DNA of 51,996 bases from UBA8752 sp965657965 (GCA_965657965.1 CBFHQM010000018.1:1-51996); one strand, 5' to 3'; positions 7,634 to 15,556 are shown, counted from the first letter of the stretch. Translations and numbers: made by a program. The notes: generated from the sequence alone by a model not told the origin.

Positions 7634-8660
7634 TATCTACTAGTGTCTCAGGTCTAAATTTAAACTCTTGCTTTAATTCATTTCTACTTTCAACTACTTT
7701 TTCCAAATAGCCCAAAATCTTTTCTTGCAATTTGACTTTGTTGAGTTTATTGATGTCAGTGATTGTACCTGGACTCATGACATTCACTTCAATCAGTTTA
7801 CCATTAATTAGATCAAGCCCTGCAAAATAGATTCCATCTCTTACCAATTTCTCGCCAATCTCCCTACATAACATCTTGTCTGCTTTGGTGAGTTTATACT
7901 TTTCAACTGCTCCTCCTACTGAAATATTTGACCTAACGTCACCTTTAATAGGTCTTCTCCTGAGTGCTCCAATAGGCTCTCCATTTAACATCAAAATCCT
8001 AACATCACCTTCTTCAGCACCTTCGACATATTCTTGAAGGATCACATAATTAGACTTTCCATTATCTCTATTAATATAAAAATCAAGTAAAGAGCGGATG
8101 TTTTGCATGGCAGTCCTTTCAATGATGATAACACCACTACCTCCATAGCCATCTAATGGCTTCATAATCATTTTATCATTTTCTGATTCTTTGATAATTC
8201 GTAAGAGATAATCAATGTTCTTAGCTACATGTGTAGCGGGTATTAGTTCGTGATTGGGATCAGAATAAGCAGCCGTATAAATCTTATTATTTGCTTCTCG
8301 TAATCCATCAATGGCATTGATGATAAAAACATCATCTTTTATGGAGTCTAAGAAATTTAAAACCAGCCCATCTAGTGGTGGATTCTCACGCATAAAGATG
8401 ACATCAAACTCACTTAATTCTCTCATATCAGAATCGAATTGTACTGTCTTGTAAAAAGCAGTCATACTGGTTGTGAGTTTTTCTCCAAGTGAAATTTTCT
8501 TACACAAACTTAGTGTTATGCTATCTCTAATCGTCAGGTTTGACGGATGTGTGATTGAAACCTCATGACCTCTTTTTACGGCTTCATGTATGATTCGAAT
8601 CGTAGAATCTTGTGCAGGATGTACTCTTTCCCAAGGGTACATTATAAAACATAATTTCAT
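7614..8660 (-). CDS. ATP-grasp ligase, glutathione synthetase-like
   Basis: A 348-residue ATP-grasp enzyme of the GshB type, expected to ligate an amino acid or amine to a carboxylate through an acyl phosphate. The N-terminal GSH-synthetase-like fold (about 1-125) is followed by the ATP-grasp domain: KPLDGYGGSG at 167-176, QEYVEGAEEGDVR at 209-221, the RRRP/NISVGG segment, and the metal-binding EVNVMSPG at 291-298. Glutathione is generally absent from Bacteroidota and no gshA is present, so another substrate is likely. It is the first gene of a two-gene operon and overlaps the DUF1704 fusion by 20 nt. TACTTTTA at 8666-8673, 5 nt before the ATG, may be the -7 element. Very AT-rich, so probably acquired. 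Confidence 0.82.
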   Translation of the reverse strand: MKLCFIMYPWERVHPAQDSTIRIIHEAVKRGHEVSITHPSNLTIRDSITLSLCKKISLGEKLTTSMTAFYKTVQFDSDMRELSEFDVIFMRENPPLDGLVLNFLDSIKDDVFIINAIDGLREANNKIYTAAYSDPNHELIPATHVAKNIDYLLRIIKESENDKMIMKPLDGYGGSGVIIIERTAMQNIRSLLDFYINRDNGKSNYVILQEYVEGAEEGDVRILMLNGEPIGALRRRPIKGDVRSNISVGGAVEKYKLTKADKMLCREIGEKLVRDGIYFAGLDLINGKLIEVNVMSPGTITDINKLNKVKLQEKILGYLEKVVESRNELKQEFKFRPETLVDNAEVKN

Positions 8661-8799
8661 AAGAATAAAAGTAGATATTTCCTATTAAATAGTATGCTGT
8701 CAAGCCATTTAATGTTGCGTAATTCTATATTATCGAACCCAACTTTGAAGTCGTGATAGGGATTACAGTAGAATTCGTCCCAATCAGGTAAAAACGTCC

Positions 8800-8841
8800 A
8801 AAAACAAAAAATCCCTCTGAAAACATATGTTTCAGAGGGAT
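8800..8841 (-). terminator. Terminator of tRNA-Leu(CAG)
   Basis: A perfect 12-bp stem (ATCCCTCTGAAA at 8811-8822 with TTTCAGAGGGAT at 8830-8841) with a 7-nt loop. On the minus strand it is followed by TTTTTTGTTTTT, a textbook intrinsic terminator. It isolates the AT-rich operon from tRNA transcription, so that operon needs its own promoter between 8661 and 8800. Confidence 0.9.
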
Positions 8842-8844
8842 TAG

Positions 8845-8926
8845 TACCCAGAGCGGGACTCGAACCCGCACGCCCGAAGGCACAGCCACCTGAAGACTGC
8901 GCGTCTACCAATTTCGCCACCTGGGT
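8845..8926 (-). tRNA. tRNA-Leu (CAG anticodon)
   Basis: An 82-nt type II (long variable arm) tRNA on the minus strand. The acceptor ACCCAGG pairs with TCTGGGT, the anticodon stem CAGTC/GGCTG encloses the loop TTCAGGT (anticodon CAG), and the T arm GCGGGTTCGAGTCCCGC is perfect. CCA is not encoded. It is transcribed toward the AT-rich island, whose edge lies just beyond its terminator; tRNA-Leu genes are frequent integration sites. I found no duplicate of its 3' end at the island's far edge. Confidence 0.95.
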
Positions 8927-8952
8927 GTGACCTCTGATGGGATCAGAGAGGG

Positions 8953-8983
8953 CAAAACTACACCCGCACCTTCGTTCCTCCAA
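8953..8983 (-). promoter_or_regulatory. Promoter of tRNA-Leu(CAG)
   Basis: On the minus strand TTG (8983-8981) and TAGTTTTG (8960-8953) are separated by 20 nt, matching the Bacteroidota -33/-7 consensus TTG...TAnnTTTG. Between it and the tRNA a short hairpin (8932-8948, 7-bp stem, GGG loop) lies at or just after the expected start site. Confidence 0.75.
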
Positions 8984-8986
8984 ACC

Positions 8987-10396
8987 TTACAGAGTGGAAG
9001 GGCAGACGTAGTCGCTCATGGAACAATCCGTCTTTTGAATGGCCGTAAATCCACCGAGCACGTTGATTCCATTGTGGCGTCCACGTGCTTTGAGAATGCT
9101 GAGGGCAATCAAGGAGCGGTAACCCGATAGGCAATGCACGAATACTGGGCCATCGGAGGGGACCTCCGCCAAATGCTGGCTGAGTGTTGCCAGTGGAATG
9201 GACTCGGCGCCCAAGACATGTTCTGACTGATGCTCGCCAGTTTTGCGGACGTCGATGACGTTGATGGCGTCTTGTTTCATGTTGCCCGCAAATTCATTTG
9301 CGGAGACAGATGAAATGTGATCGGTCTCAAAACCCGCACTGGACCAGGCTTCGACTCCACCAGAGAGGTGGCCCAATACTTGGTCAAAGCCCACGCGCGA
9401 AAGCCGGGTGATGGCTTCTTCTACTTGAGCCGCAGGGCAAACCAAGAGAATGGGCTGCTGGGTGTCCACAATCATGGCGCCCACCCAAGGTGCGAAATTC
9501 CCTTCGAGTCCGATGAAGGTGCTCCGGGGAATGTGTTTTTGGGCGAATTCATCCATGGACCTGACGTCCAAAACGACGGCGCCAGTTTCGTTGGCAGCAG
9601 CATCGAATGCAGCAGGAGATAGGCCTTGTGAGCCTCTTTCGATCACTTCGTCAATCGCAACGTAGCCTTCCTTGTTCATTTTGACATTCAAGGGGAAATA
9701 TGCTGGAGGGGGAAGAAGTCCGTCGGTGACTTCCCGCACAAATTCGGCTTTGGTCATGTCCTGGCGCAGGGCATAGTTGTTGGCCTTTTGATCACCCAAC
9801 GTGCCCACCGTTTCCGCGCTCATTTTTTTTCCGCAAGCAGACCCGGCTCCATGACCGGGGTAAACAATCACCTCGTCGGGGAGGGTCATGATTTTACTGC
9901 GCAGGCTGTCGTACAGGGTCCCCGCCAGCTCTTCTTGGGTCATGTCGGCGCCTTTTTGGGCCAAATCTGGTCGGCCGACGTCCCCTAAAAAGAGTGTGTC
10001 CCCCGTAAAAATGGCGTGTGGCTGGCCTGCTTTATCGCGGAGCAAGTATGTTGTGCTCTCCATGGTGTGCCCTGGGGTATGCAACACCTCAATGGTCACC
10101 TTTCCGACTTGAAATACTTGTCCGTCTTTGGCCTTCGTCGACTCAAATGCAGGATGGGCATTCGGACCAAAAACAATGGGCGCTCCGGTCTTTTCTGACA
10201 AGGTGCAGTGGCCCGAGACGAAATCGGCGTGGAAATGTGTCTCGAAAATGTACTTGATCTTTTTTCCTCCAGCTTCGGCGCGGTCCAAGTAGGGCTGCAC
10301 TTCACGCAAAGGGTCAATCACGACCGCTTCATCACAGCATTCGATGTAATACGCCCCTTGAGCGAGGCATCCGGTGTAAATCTGTTCGACTTTCAT
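8987..10396 (-). CDS. CstB-like persulfide dioxygenase with two rhodanese domains
   Basis: A 469-residue enzyme with a metallo-beta-lactamase-fold persulfide dioxygenase domain (about 1-245), a degenerate rhodanese domain (about 262-355) and an active-looking rhodanese domain (about 370-469). The metal motif is THFHADFVSGH at residues 53-63, with GDTLFLGDVGRPDL and YPGHGAGS further on. The last domain has the active-site loop HCLSGYRS. This order (dioxygenase, pseudo-rhodanese, rhodanese) is that of CstB, which oxidises low-molecular-weight persulfides and yields thiosulfate or sulfite during sulfide detoxification. The ATG at 10396 begins the conserved MKVEQIYTG; longer in-frame starts have no support. 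It lies 43 bp downstream of the SulP gene in the same direction, suggesting an operon that oxidises sulfane sulfur and moves the product. Confidence 0.85.
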   Translation of the reverse strand: MKVEQIYTGCLAQGAYYIECCDEAVVIDPLREVQPYLDRAEAGGKKIKYIFETHFHADFVSGHCTLSEKTGAPIVFGPNAHPAFESTKAKDGQVFQVGKVTIEVLHTPGHTMESTTYLLRDKAGQPHAIFTGDTLFLGDVGRPDLAQKGADMTQEELAGTLYDSLRSKIMTLPDEVIVYPGHGAGSACGKKMSAETVGTLGDQKANNYALRQDMTKAEFVREVTDGLLPPPAYFPLNVKMNKEGYVAIDEVIERGSQGLSPAAFDAAANETGAVVLDVRSMDEFAQKHIPRSTFIGLEGNFAPWVGAMIVDTQQPILLVCPAAQVEEAITRLSRVGFDQVLGHLSGGVEAWSSAGFETDHISSVSANEFAGNMKQDAINVIDVRKTGEHQSEHVLGAESIPLATLSQHLAEVPSDGPVFVHCLSGYRSLIALSILKARGRHNGINVLGGFTAIQKTDCSMSDYVCPSTL

Positions 10397-10439
10397 AGAT
10401 GTGCGAATTTCGGTGGAATTCATGGACCGAAAAGGGTCT

Positions 10440-12152
10440 CTAAGAATTCTTGGCGTTGAAGGTTTGGGTCGCGACACCTTTTCTGTGTTCATCGGCCTCG
10501 AGGTGCCCCATGGCCGTGGTGAGCCCAGTGTGAAAACGGTCAGCGCCCATTCGGTCCATGAGTCCATCGCGTTTCATGGCGTCACGGACAGGTCCAATGG
10601 CGCCTGCGATGTGGAGGGCGATGTCGCATTCCTCGAGTTGACCGAGCAGGTCTTCGAGCATGGCAGACGCGGTGGCATCCAAGTGTGGGATGGATTCTGC
10701 GCTCAGAATGACGCGAATAACTGAGGTCCCTTCTTCTTGCCGAATGGCAATGCGTGAGAGGACGAATTCTTTAAAATGGGCTTGGCTGGCGTAATTCAGG
10801 GGGCCATCAAAGCGAAGAATGACTGCCTCCTTGGTTTTTTGGGCCTGCGGAAACCGCTGGAGATTGCGATAGACGCCACTGACAAGTCCCAGCTCAGCGG
10901 CATGTGGGAGGGAGGTGCGGTAGAGGGTCAGAATCAAGCTCAGCGTCATGCCTGAAGCAATGCCGATGACCATTCCCGTGAAGGCCGTGAGCAAAAACGT
11001 GACGGCGAGCAGGACGGCCTCCGCCTTGTGCGTAGACCAGAGTTTACGGAAGTAGCCAAAGTTGAAGAGGCCGGAAACCGCCACGGCAATGATGGCGCCC
11101 AATACGGCGTTGGGCAGCGGTTGAAAAGCGGGCATTAGAAAGGTCAAAGCCAAAGCCACCACCGCAGCGGAAATCAGCCCGCTCATGGGTGTGCGAGATC
11201 CTGCCCTTGCATTCACGGCTGTCCTTGAAAACCCGCCAGCAATGGGGTAAGAACCAAACAGGGAACCCAGGGCGTTGGCGACCCCTAGGGCCCTCAATTC
11301 TTGGTTGGCATCTAGGTTCGCGTTGGCTTCTTTGTGAACCACCGCCCTGGCTACACTGTGGGATTCTATAAATGCAATCAGAGCCAGTGTTCCTGCCATG
11401 GGGATCAACATGTGGATGTCCTGCCAGAGCATGTTGGGGAATTGAAGCTGTGGGAGGCCACTGGGCACGACACCCACGGTTTTAAGGTCAAGTCCAACCC
11501 ATGAAACAGCCATGATTCCGAGGGCAACGGCGGCCAAGGCGCCAGGTATCCTTGGTGCCCACTTTTGCAGGGCCAAGAGGAGGCCAATGGCTGCGAGGCT
11601 TACCATAACGGTGGGGGCGTGAAGGTCGCCCGCCGAATGCCATGCGCTGAGGGCCAGAACGTGCAGCTGAGCGCTCCGCTCCATGGTCACGCCGAGCAGA
11701 TTGGGCAGTTGGTTCAAGCCGATGGTCAGGGCGGCTGCGCTGGTGAATCCGCTGATGACCGGTTTGGAGAGGAAGTTGGCCAGAAACCCCATGCGAAGCA
11801 GGCCGAGGGCCAGTTGGATGAGTCCTGTCATGAGGGCCAGGAGCAAGGCCAGTTCGATGTAGCGGTCAGTTCCTGCTGTCGCAAGCCCGGTAAGTCCGGC
11901 AGCCACCAAAAGGGAATCCATAGCGACGGGACCTATCGCCAATTGCTTGGAGGTGCCCATCGCCGTGTAGACCAACAATGGAACCAGAGCCGCGTAGAGT
12001 CCATAGACAACGGGGAGTCCTGCAATCATGGCGTAAGCCATGCCTTGGGGGATGAGCATGACGCCCACAGTTAGGCCTGCTGGGAGGTCCCCTTTAAGGT
12101 CTGCCCCGCGATACTGCGGAAGCCATTCAAGTATGGGGAGCCATTTGCGCAC
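10440..12152 (-). CDS. SulP family anion transporter with STAS domain
   Basis: A 570-residue inner-membrane anion transporter. The membrane domain (about residues 1-400) has the SulP signature region (GLTVGVMLIPQGMAYAMIAG near residue 26) and the conserved GSYPIAGGFSRTAVN segment. A STAS regulatory domain (about 430-540) follows. SulP proteins move sulfate, bicarbonate or related anions. Pairing with the CstB-like gene points to sulfate, sulfite or thiosulfate here, but this is inference. Translation starts at a GTG at 12152. TATTTTGC at 12157-12164 leaves only 4 nt before it, with a TTG 23 nt further upstream. Confidence 0.9.
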   Translation of the reverse strand: MRKWLPILEWLPQYRGADLKGDLPAGLTVGVMLIPQGMAYAMIAGLPVVYGLYAALVPLLVYTAMGTSKQLAIGPVAMDSLLVAAGLTGLATAGTDRYIELALLLALMTGLIQLALGLLRMGFLANFLSKPVISGFTSAAALTIGLNQLPNLLGVTMERSAQLHVLALSAWHSAGDLHAPTVMVSLAAIGLLLALQKWAPRIPGALAAVALGIMAVSWVGLDLKTVGVVPSGLPQLQFPNMLWQDIHMLIPMAGTLALIAFIESHSVARAVVHKEANANLDANQELRALGVANALGSLFGSYPIAGGFSRTAVNARAGSRTPMSGLISAAVVALALTFLMPAFQPLPNAVLGAIIAVAVSGLFNFGYFRKLWSTHKAEAVLLAVTFLLTAFTGMVIGIASGMTLSLILTLYRTSLPHAAELGLVSGVYRNLQRFPQAQKTKEAVILRFDGPLNYASQAHFKEFVLSRIAIRQEEGTSVIRVILSAESIPHLDATASAMLEDLLGQLEECDIALHIAGAIGPVRDAMKRDGLMDRMGADRFHTGLTTAMGHLEADEHRKGVATQTFNAKNS

Positions 12153-12156
12153 GGCT

Positions 12157-12190
12157 GCAAAATACGCCTTCTTAGGAGCGTCCTGTCCAA
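12157..12190 (-). promoter_or_regulatory. Candidate promoter of the SulP/CstB-like operon
   Basis: On the minus strand TTG (12190-12188) and TATTTTGC (12164-12157) are 23 nt apart, at the long end of accepted spacing. The start site would fall at or beside the GTG start codon, giving a leaderless or nearly leaderless mRNA. Confidence 0.4.
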
Positions 12191-12310
12191 GTCACATCCC
12201 AACTGCGCCTTCATAATTTGGAGGCTTGGGCTTGGTTGCGTTGTCGTTGCACCTTCCCGTTTTGCTCCCGCGGCTTTCGAAAGTCGACGAGCCCGACCAT
12301 CCATTCATGA
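12191..12310. other. Non-coding stretch between rhlE-side ORF and SulP promoter
   Basis: Part of a 308-bp gap between rhlE and the SulP gene (12153-12460). Apart from the SulP promoter candidate, the small ORF at 12311-12445 and a bulged hairpin (CCCAA...GCCT/AGGC...TTGGG, roughly 12197-12231) without a T-run, I see nothing recognisable. Confidence 0.4.
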
Positions 12311-12445
12311 TCAGATGGCATGGGAAGGACGGCCAATGGCCATGGTGATGTCTTCTTTTAAGACGCCCATGAACCGGCCGTGGTGCGAAATCTCACCGAG
12401 GGGGTCGTCCTTGAAAATCACCCCATAGGCGTCTCTGAGCCGCAT
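12311..12445 (-). CDS. Possible small protein (44 aa) downstream of rhlE
   Basis: An ORF of 44 codons plus stop begins 15 bp after the rhlE stop, on the same strand. Its product starts MRLRDAYGVIFKDDPLGEI and ends ITMAIGRPSHAI; it has mixed hydrophobic and charged residues without low complexity, unlike typical shadow ORFs in this GC-rich genome. I do not recognise a family. It could be a real small gene co-transcribed with rhlE or the remnant of a longer gene. Confidence 0.3.
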   Translation of the reverse strand: MRLRDAYGVIFKDDPLGEISHHGRFMGVLKEDITMAIGRPSHAI

Positions 12446-12460
12446 GTCCGCGGAGGGAAA

Positions 12461-13810
12461 TCAGCTGGATGAACGCTGTCCTCCTCCTCCGCTGCGCCGG
12501 CGATTTCCTCCGCCATTTCCGCCTTGACCACCGCCACTTCGGCGTTGTCCACCACGGTTGGAGCTGGATCCACCACCTTGTCCTCCACGGCGGCTTTTTG
12601 GCTTGCGCTTTCCTTGGCTCTGTCCGCCTTGTCCACTTGGGCTGCCGCTGTCCAATGGGATGGCGGGCAAGGTTAAGTGGTAGGCTTGATCGGTGTCGAG
12701 GGGAACCTCTTTCCGAATCAGCCGCTGAATGTCCCGCAAGAAGGTCCGCTCATCGTCTTCGTTGCAGAAGGAAATGGCAATGCCCGCTGCGCCTGCGCGA
12801 CCAGTCCTTCCAATGCGGTGCACATAGGTTTCTGGAATGTTCGGGATTTCGTAGTTGATGACGTGGCTGAGGTCGTCAACGTCGATGCCGCGTGCTGCGA
12901 TGTCCGTGGCGACCAAAACGCCGAGGTCGCCGCGTTTGAAGGCTTTCATGGCCTTTTCGCGCTGAGGCTGAGACTTATTGCCGTGAATGGCTTCACTGCG
13001 CACGCCTTGCTTACGCAAGTGCTTGACCAATTTGTCCGCTCCGTACTTGGTCCGTGTAAAGACCAAAGCGCTGCTCACATCGGGTGCTTTGAGCACGTCC
13101 ACAAGCAGGTGCTTCTTTTCGGCTTGGCGAACAAAAAAGACCTTTTGTTTCACCGATTCCGCGGCGGAACTGCGCCGTTCCACTTCGACCGTGAGCGGGT
13201 CAATCAGGATGGTATCCGCCAGCTCCTGAATGTTCTGGGGCATGGTTGCGGAGAAAAACAAAGACTGTCTGCGAGGAGGCAAAAGCTTGATCACCTTCCG
13301 AATGTCGTGGATGAAGCCCATGTCGAGCATGGTGTCGGCTTCGTCAAGCACGAAATATTCGAGTTGTCGAAGGTTGATGTAGCCCTGATCAATCAGGTCG
13401 AGCAAACGGCCTGGGGTGGCCACAACAATGTCTACGCCACGCTTCAATGCGGCCACTTGTTTGCCTTGTTTCACACCGCCAAAAATGACCGTGTGGTCAA
13501 TGGGCATGTGCTTGGCATAGTCGTTGATGCTCTCTCCAATCTGAGCGGAGAGTTCACGCGTGGGGCTCAGAATCAATGCGCGGATGGGGCGGCGTTGGTC
13601 CCGGTTCTCACTGCTGCCCAGGCGGTGCAGCATGGGCAATGAGAATGCGGCTGTTTTTCCTGTGCCTGTCTGTGCAACGCCGAGAACGTCTCGACCTTGG
13701 ATGACATGAGGAATGGCTTGGGCCTGAATGGGGGTGGGGGTCTCGTAACCAAGGGGTTCGAGGGCCCTCATGAGGGGTTCGCTCAATCCGAGCGAATGAA
13801 AATCTGACAA
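12461..13810 (-). CDS. rhlE: DEAD-box RNA helicase, RhlE type
   Basis: An ATP-dependent RNA helicase of 449 residues, likely acting in ribosome assembly and RNA turnover. The Q-motif region (GYETPTPIQAQAIP), Walker A AQTGTGKT, the DEAD box (VLDEADTM), SAT (FSATMP) and motif VI HRIGRTGRAG are present and complete. The C-terminal tail from about residue 385 is a Gly/Arg/Ser-rich low-complexity region common in RhlE homologues and used for RNA binding. The conserved N terminus (MSDFHSLGLSEPL) requires a TTG start at 13810; there is no ATG in frame nearby. A perfect -7 element TATCTTTG lies at 13879-13886, giving a leader of roughly 60 nt. Confidence 0.93.
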   Translation of the reverse strand: MSDFHSLGLSEPLMRALEPLGYETPTPIQAQAIPHVIQGRDVLGVAQTGTGKTAAFSLPMLHRLGSSENRDQRRPIRALILSPTRELSAQIGESINDYAKHMPIDHTVIFGGVKQGKQVAALKRGVDIVVATPGRLLDLIDQGYINLRQLEYFVLDEADTMLDMGFIHDIRKVIKLLPPRRQSLFFSATMPQNIQELADTILIDPLTVEVERRSSAAESVKQKVFFVRQAEKKHLLVDVLKAPDVSSALVFTRTKYGADKLVKHLRKQGVRSEAIHGNKSQPQREKAMKAFKRGDLGVLVATDIAARGIDVDDLSHVINYEIPNIPETYVHRIGRTGRAGAAGIAISFCNEDDERTFLRDIQRLIRKEVPLDTDQAYHLTLPAIPLDSGSPSGQGGQSQGKRKPKSRRGGQGGGSSSNRGGQRRSGGGQGGNGGGNRRRSGGGGQRSSS

Positions 13811-13878
13811 AATGTATGGGTGTTCATGAAGGCGATGCCGTCCATGCGCTGCCGCAAGTCCATCGCCAATTTGTGGGG

Positions 13879-13886
13879 CAAAGATA
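13879..13886 (-). promoter_or_regulatory. -7 promoter element of rhlE
   Basis: TATCTTTG on the minus strand matches TAnnTTTG exactly and sits about 70 bp before the rhlE start. I see no clear TTG at the -33 position. The same TATCTTTGCCCC string occurs at the tRNA-Lys promoter. Confidence 0.5.
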
Positions 13887-13974
13887 GTTCAGCGAAGGCC
13901 ATGGCGTAAACTGCTTTTGCAATCGATGGTAAAACACCCGTTCAATATGCCCTGCGAAGAAAAGCGGGGGGAAG

Positions 13975-15267
13975 TCAAGCGAGGGTCTCTCCGTGCTGGC
14001 TTTCATCCAATCCCAGCGTCTCCTGCCAGTCAGAAACGCGCACGGGAATCATCATGTCCACCAGTTTGAACAACAGAAAACTGCCACAGAAGCTAAATGC
14101 AGCCACCCCAAGCAATGCGACGATGTGCCAGCCAAAGGTTGCGGTTGCTCCTGAAGTTAAGCCCACATCGGCAGCAAACACGCCCGTAAGAAGCATGCCG
14201 ACCATTCCGCCTACACCATGAGAAGGAAAGACGTCAAGGGTGTCGTCTAGGCCGCTCTGCCCTTGTCGAGAAATGGCCCAATTGGAGACAAGAGCCGCAA
14301 TAAAGCCAATCAGCATGCTCTCCTGAATCGTGACGAATCCCGCAGCAGGCGTGATCGCCACAAGTCCAACAATGGCGCCTATGCAGGCGCCAACGGCATT
14401 CATTTTGCGTCCCCTAAAGCGCGCGTAGAAGATCCACGTGATCATGCCTGAAGCTGATGCGAAGTGTGTATTGGCGAACGCCAGAACCGCATCACTGTTT
14501 GCGCCCAAAGCAGACCCAGCATTGAATCCAAACCAGCCAAACCAAAGCAAACCAGTTCCAAGTATGATAAAGGGGATGTTCGCGTGTTCCAAGCGCGGGT
14601 TTTTCCGAGGGCCAAGAAAGACGGCGCCGGCCAAAGCAGCGAACCCTGCAGACATGTGAACCACAGTTCCACCAGCAAAGTCGAGTACGCCAAGGTTCAT
14701 GAGCAGCCCTTCAGGATGCCAAGTCATGTGGGCCAGCGGGGCGTAAATGAGAAGGGAAAAAAGAACCATAAAGAGGATGTAACTGCGAAACCGGATCCTT
14801 CCTGCCATGCTGCCTGTAATCAGGGCGGGGGTGATGATGGCGAACTTCAATTGGAACAAGGCAAACAACAGGAATGGGATGCCACTCCCAATCTCAGGGT
14901 GCGGCTGTGTACCGACATTTTTAAAATTTAAATGGGTCAAAGGGTTGCCAATGATGCCCCCAATGCTGTCCCCAAAGCAGAGGCTAAATCCCACAATGAC
15001 CCAGAGGATGCTGATTGCACCCAGGGCTACAAAACTCTGTAGCATGGTCGAGATCACGTTTTTTCGGTCAACCATACCGCCATAGAAAAAGGCCAGGCCG
15101 GGCGTCATGAGCAAAACGAAAGCGCTGGCCACCACCATCCAAGCTACATCTGCTGGATTGGTGGTCATGATCCCGTTCCATTCTACATGTGGGGTTAGGT
15201 ATAGGCCTCCAATCCACGAGGTGAGAATGAGGGCGGACAGGACAATGAAGTTGACTTTTTTGGCCAT
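13975..15267 (-). CDS. amt: Ammonium transporter
   Basis: An Amt/MEP/Rh-family channel of about 430 residues conducting ammonium or ammonia across the inner membrane. Eleven hydrophobic segments are visible. The pore histidine pair is recognisable in VVHMSAGFAAL and FPSHGVGGMVG, and the FYGGMVDRKN and LLWFGWFGFNAGS segments are conserved. The ATG at 15267 starts MAKKVNF, just before the first membrane segment; a GTG at 15312 would add 15 residues. TAATTTCG lies upstream, around 15325-15335, and could be its -7 element. No glnK-type PII gene is adjacent, which is often but not always the partner. Confidence 0.94.
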   Translation of the reverse strand: MAKKVNFIVLSALILTSWIGGLYLTPHVEWNGIMTTNPADVAWMVVASAFVLLMTPGLAFFYGGMVDRKNVISTMLQSFVALGAISILWVIVGFSLCFGDSIGGIIGNPLTHLNFKNVGTQPHPEIGSGIPFLLFALFQLKFAIITPALITGSMAGRIRFRSYILFMVLFSLLIYAPLAHMTWHPEGLLMNLGVLDFAGGTVVHMSAGFAALAGAVFLGPRKNPRLEHANIPFIILGTGLLWFGWFGFNAGSALGANSDAVLAFANTHFASASGMITWIFYARFRGRKMNAVGACIGAIVGLVAITPAAGFVTIQESMLIGFIAALVSNWAISRQGQSGLDDTLDVFPSHGVGGMVGMLLTGVFAADVGLTSGATATFGWHIVALLGVAAFSFCGSFLLFKLVDMMIPVRVSDWQETLGLDESQHGETLA

Positions 15268-15361
15268 GGAAAGGTTCGGTTTGGCCCGAAGGGCAGTGTG
15301 CGAACTTAACACATTCCCCTGACGAAATTACGGTTCAACTCACTGGTATAGAGTTATTTAG

Positions 15362-15516
15362 GCGTGTACTTTGGACACGGTGAGAAGAAGTCGAAGTCCC
15401 GAATTCTGCGGTGTGTCGCGGCGGTGCGGGCTGAATCCCCACGGGTGGTTTATGGACGACTGTCCCTCCTGTTAGGCGGTGCTGAGGTGGCGAACCTTGC
15501 CCAGGGATTCGGGCAT
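15362..15516. other. GC-rich intergenic region without recognised gene
   Basis: Between the amt upstream region and the tRNA terminator lies a stretch with no plausible protein. It holds a separated 7-bp inverted repeat (GAATCCC at 15433-15439, GGGATTC at 15504-15510). I recognise no RNA family. Confidence 0.3.
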
Positions 15517-15543
15517 AAAAAAAGCCGCGTAGATCGCGGCTTT
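15517..15543. terminator. Terminator of the tRNA-Lys/tRNA-Leu unit
   Basis: A perfect 9-bp stem, AAAGCCGCG (15521-15529) with CGCGGCTTT (15535-15543), around a 5-nt loop. On the minus strand it is followed by more Ts, and it lies 14 bp after the tRNA-Leu 3' end. It is symmetric enough to work in both directions. Confidence 0.85.
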
Positions 15544-15556
15544 CTTTGTGCTATTG

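Noticed and set aside
7614..8660. Ordinary glutathione synthetase (gshB)
   Set aside because: No gshA is present, the group usually lacks glutathione, and the operon partner is not part of that pathway, so I kept the neutral ATP-grasp ligase call.
8657..8983. 108-residue minus-strand ORF across the tRNA-Leu(CAG)
   Set aside because: It runs through the tRNA and its terminator; the apparent protein is translated tRNA.
12677..13642. 321-residue plus-strand ORF opposite rhlE
   Set aside because: It is antisense to a full set of DEAD-box motifs and has no family signature.
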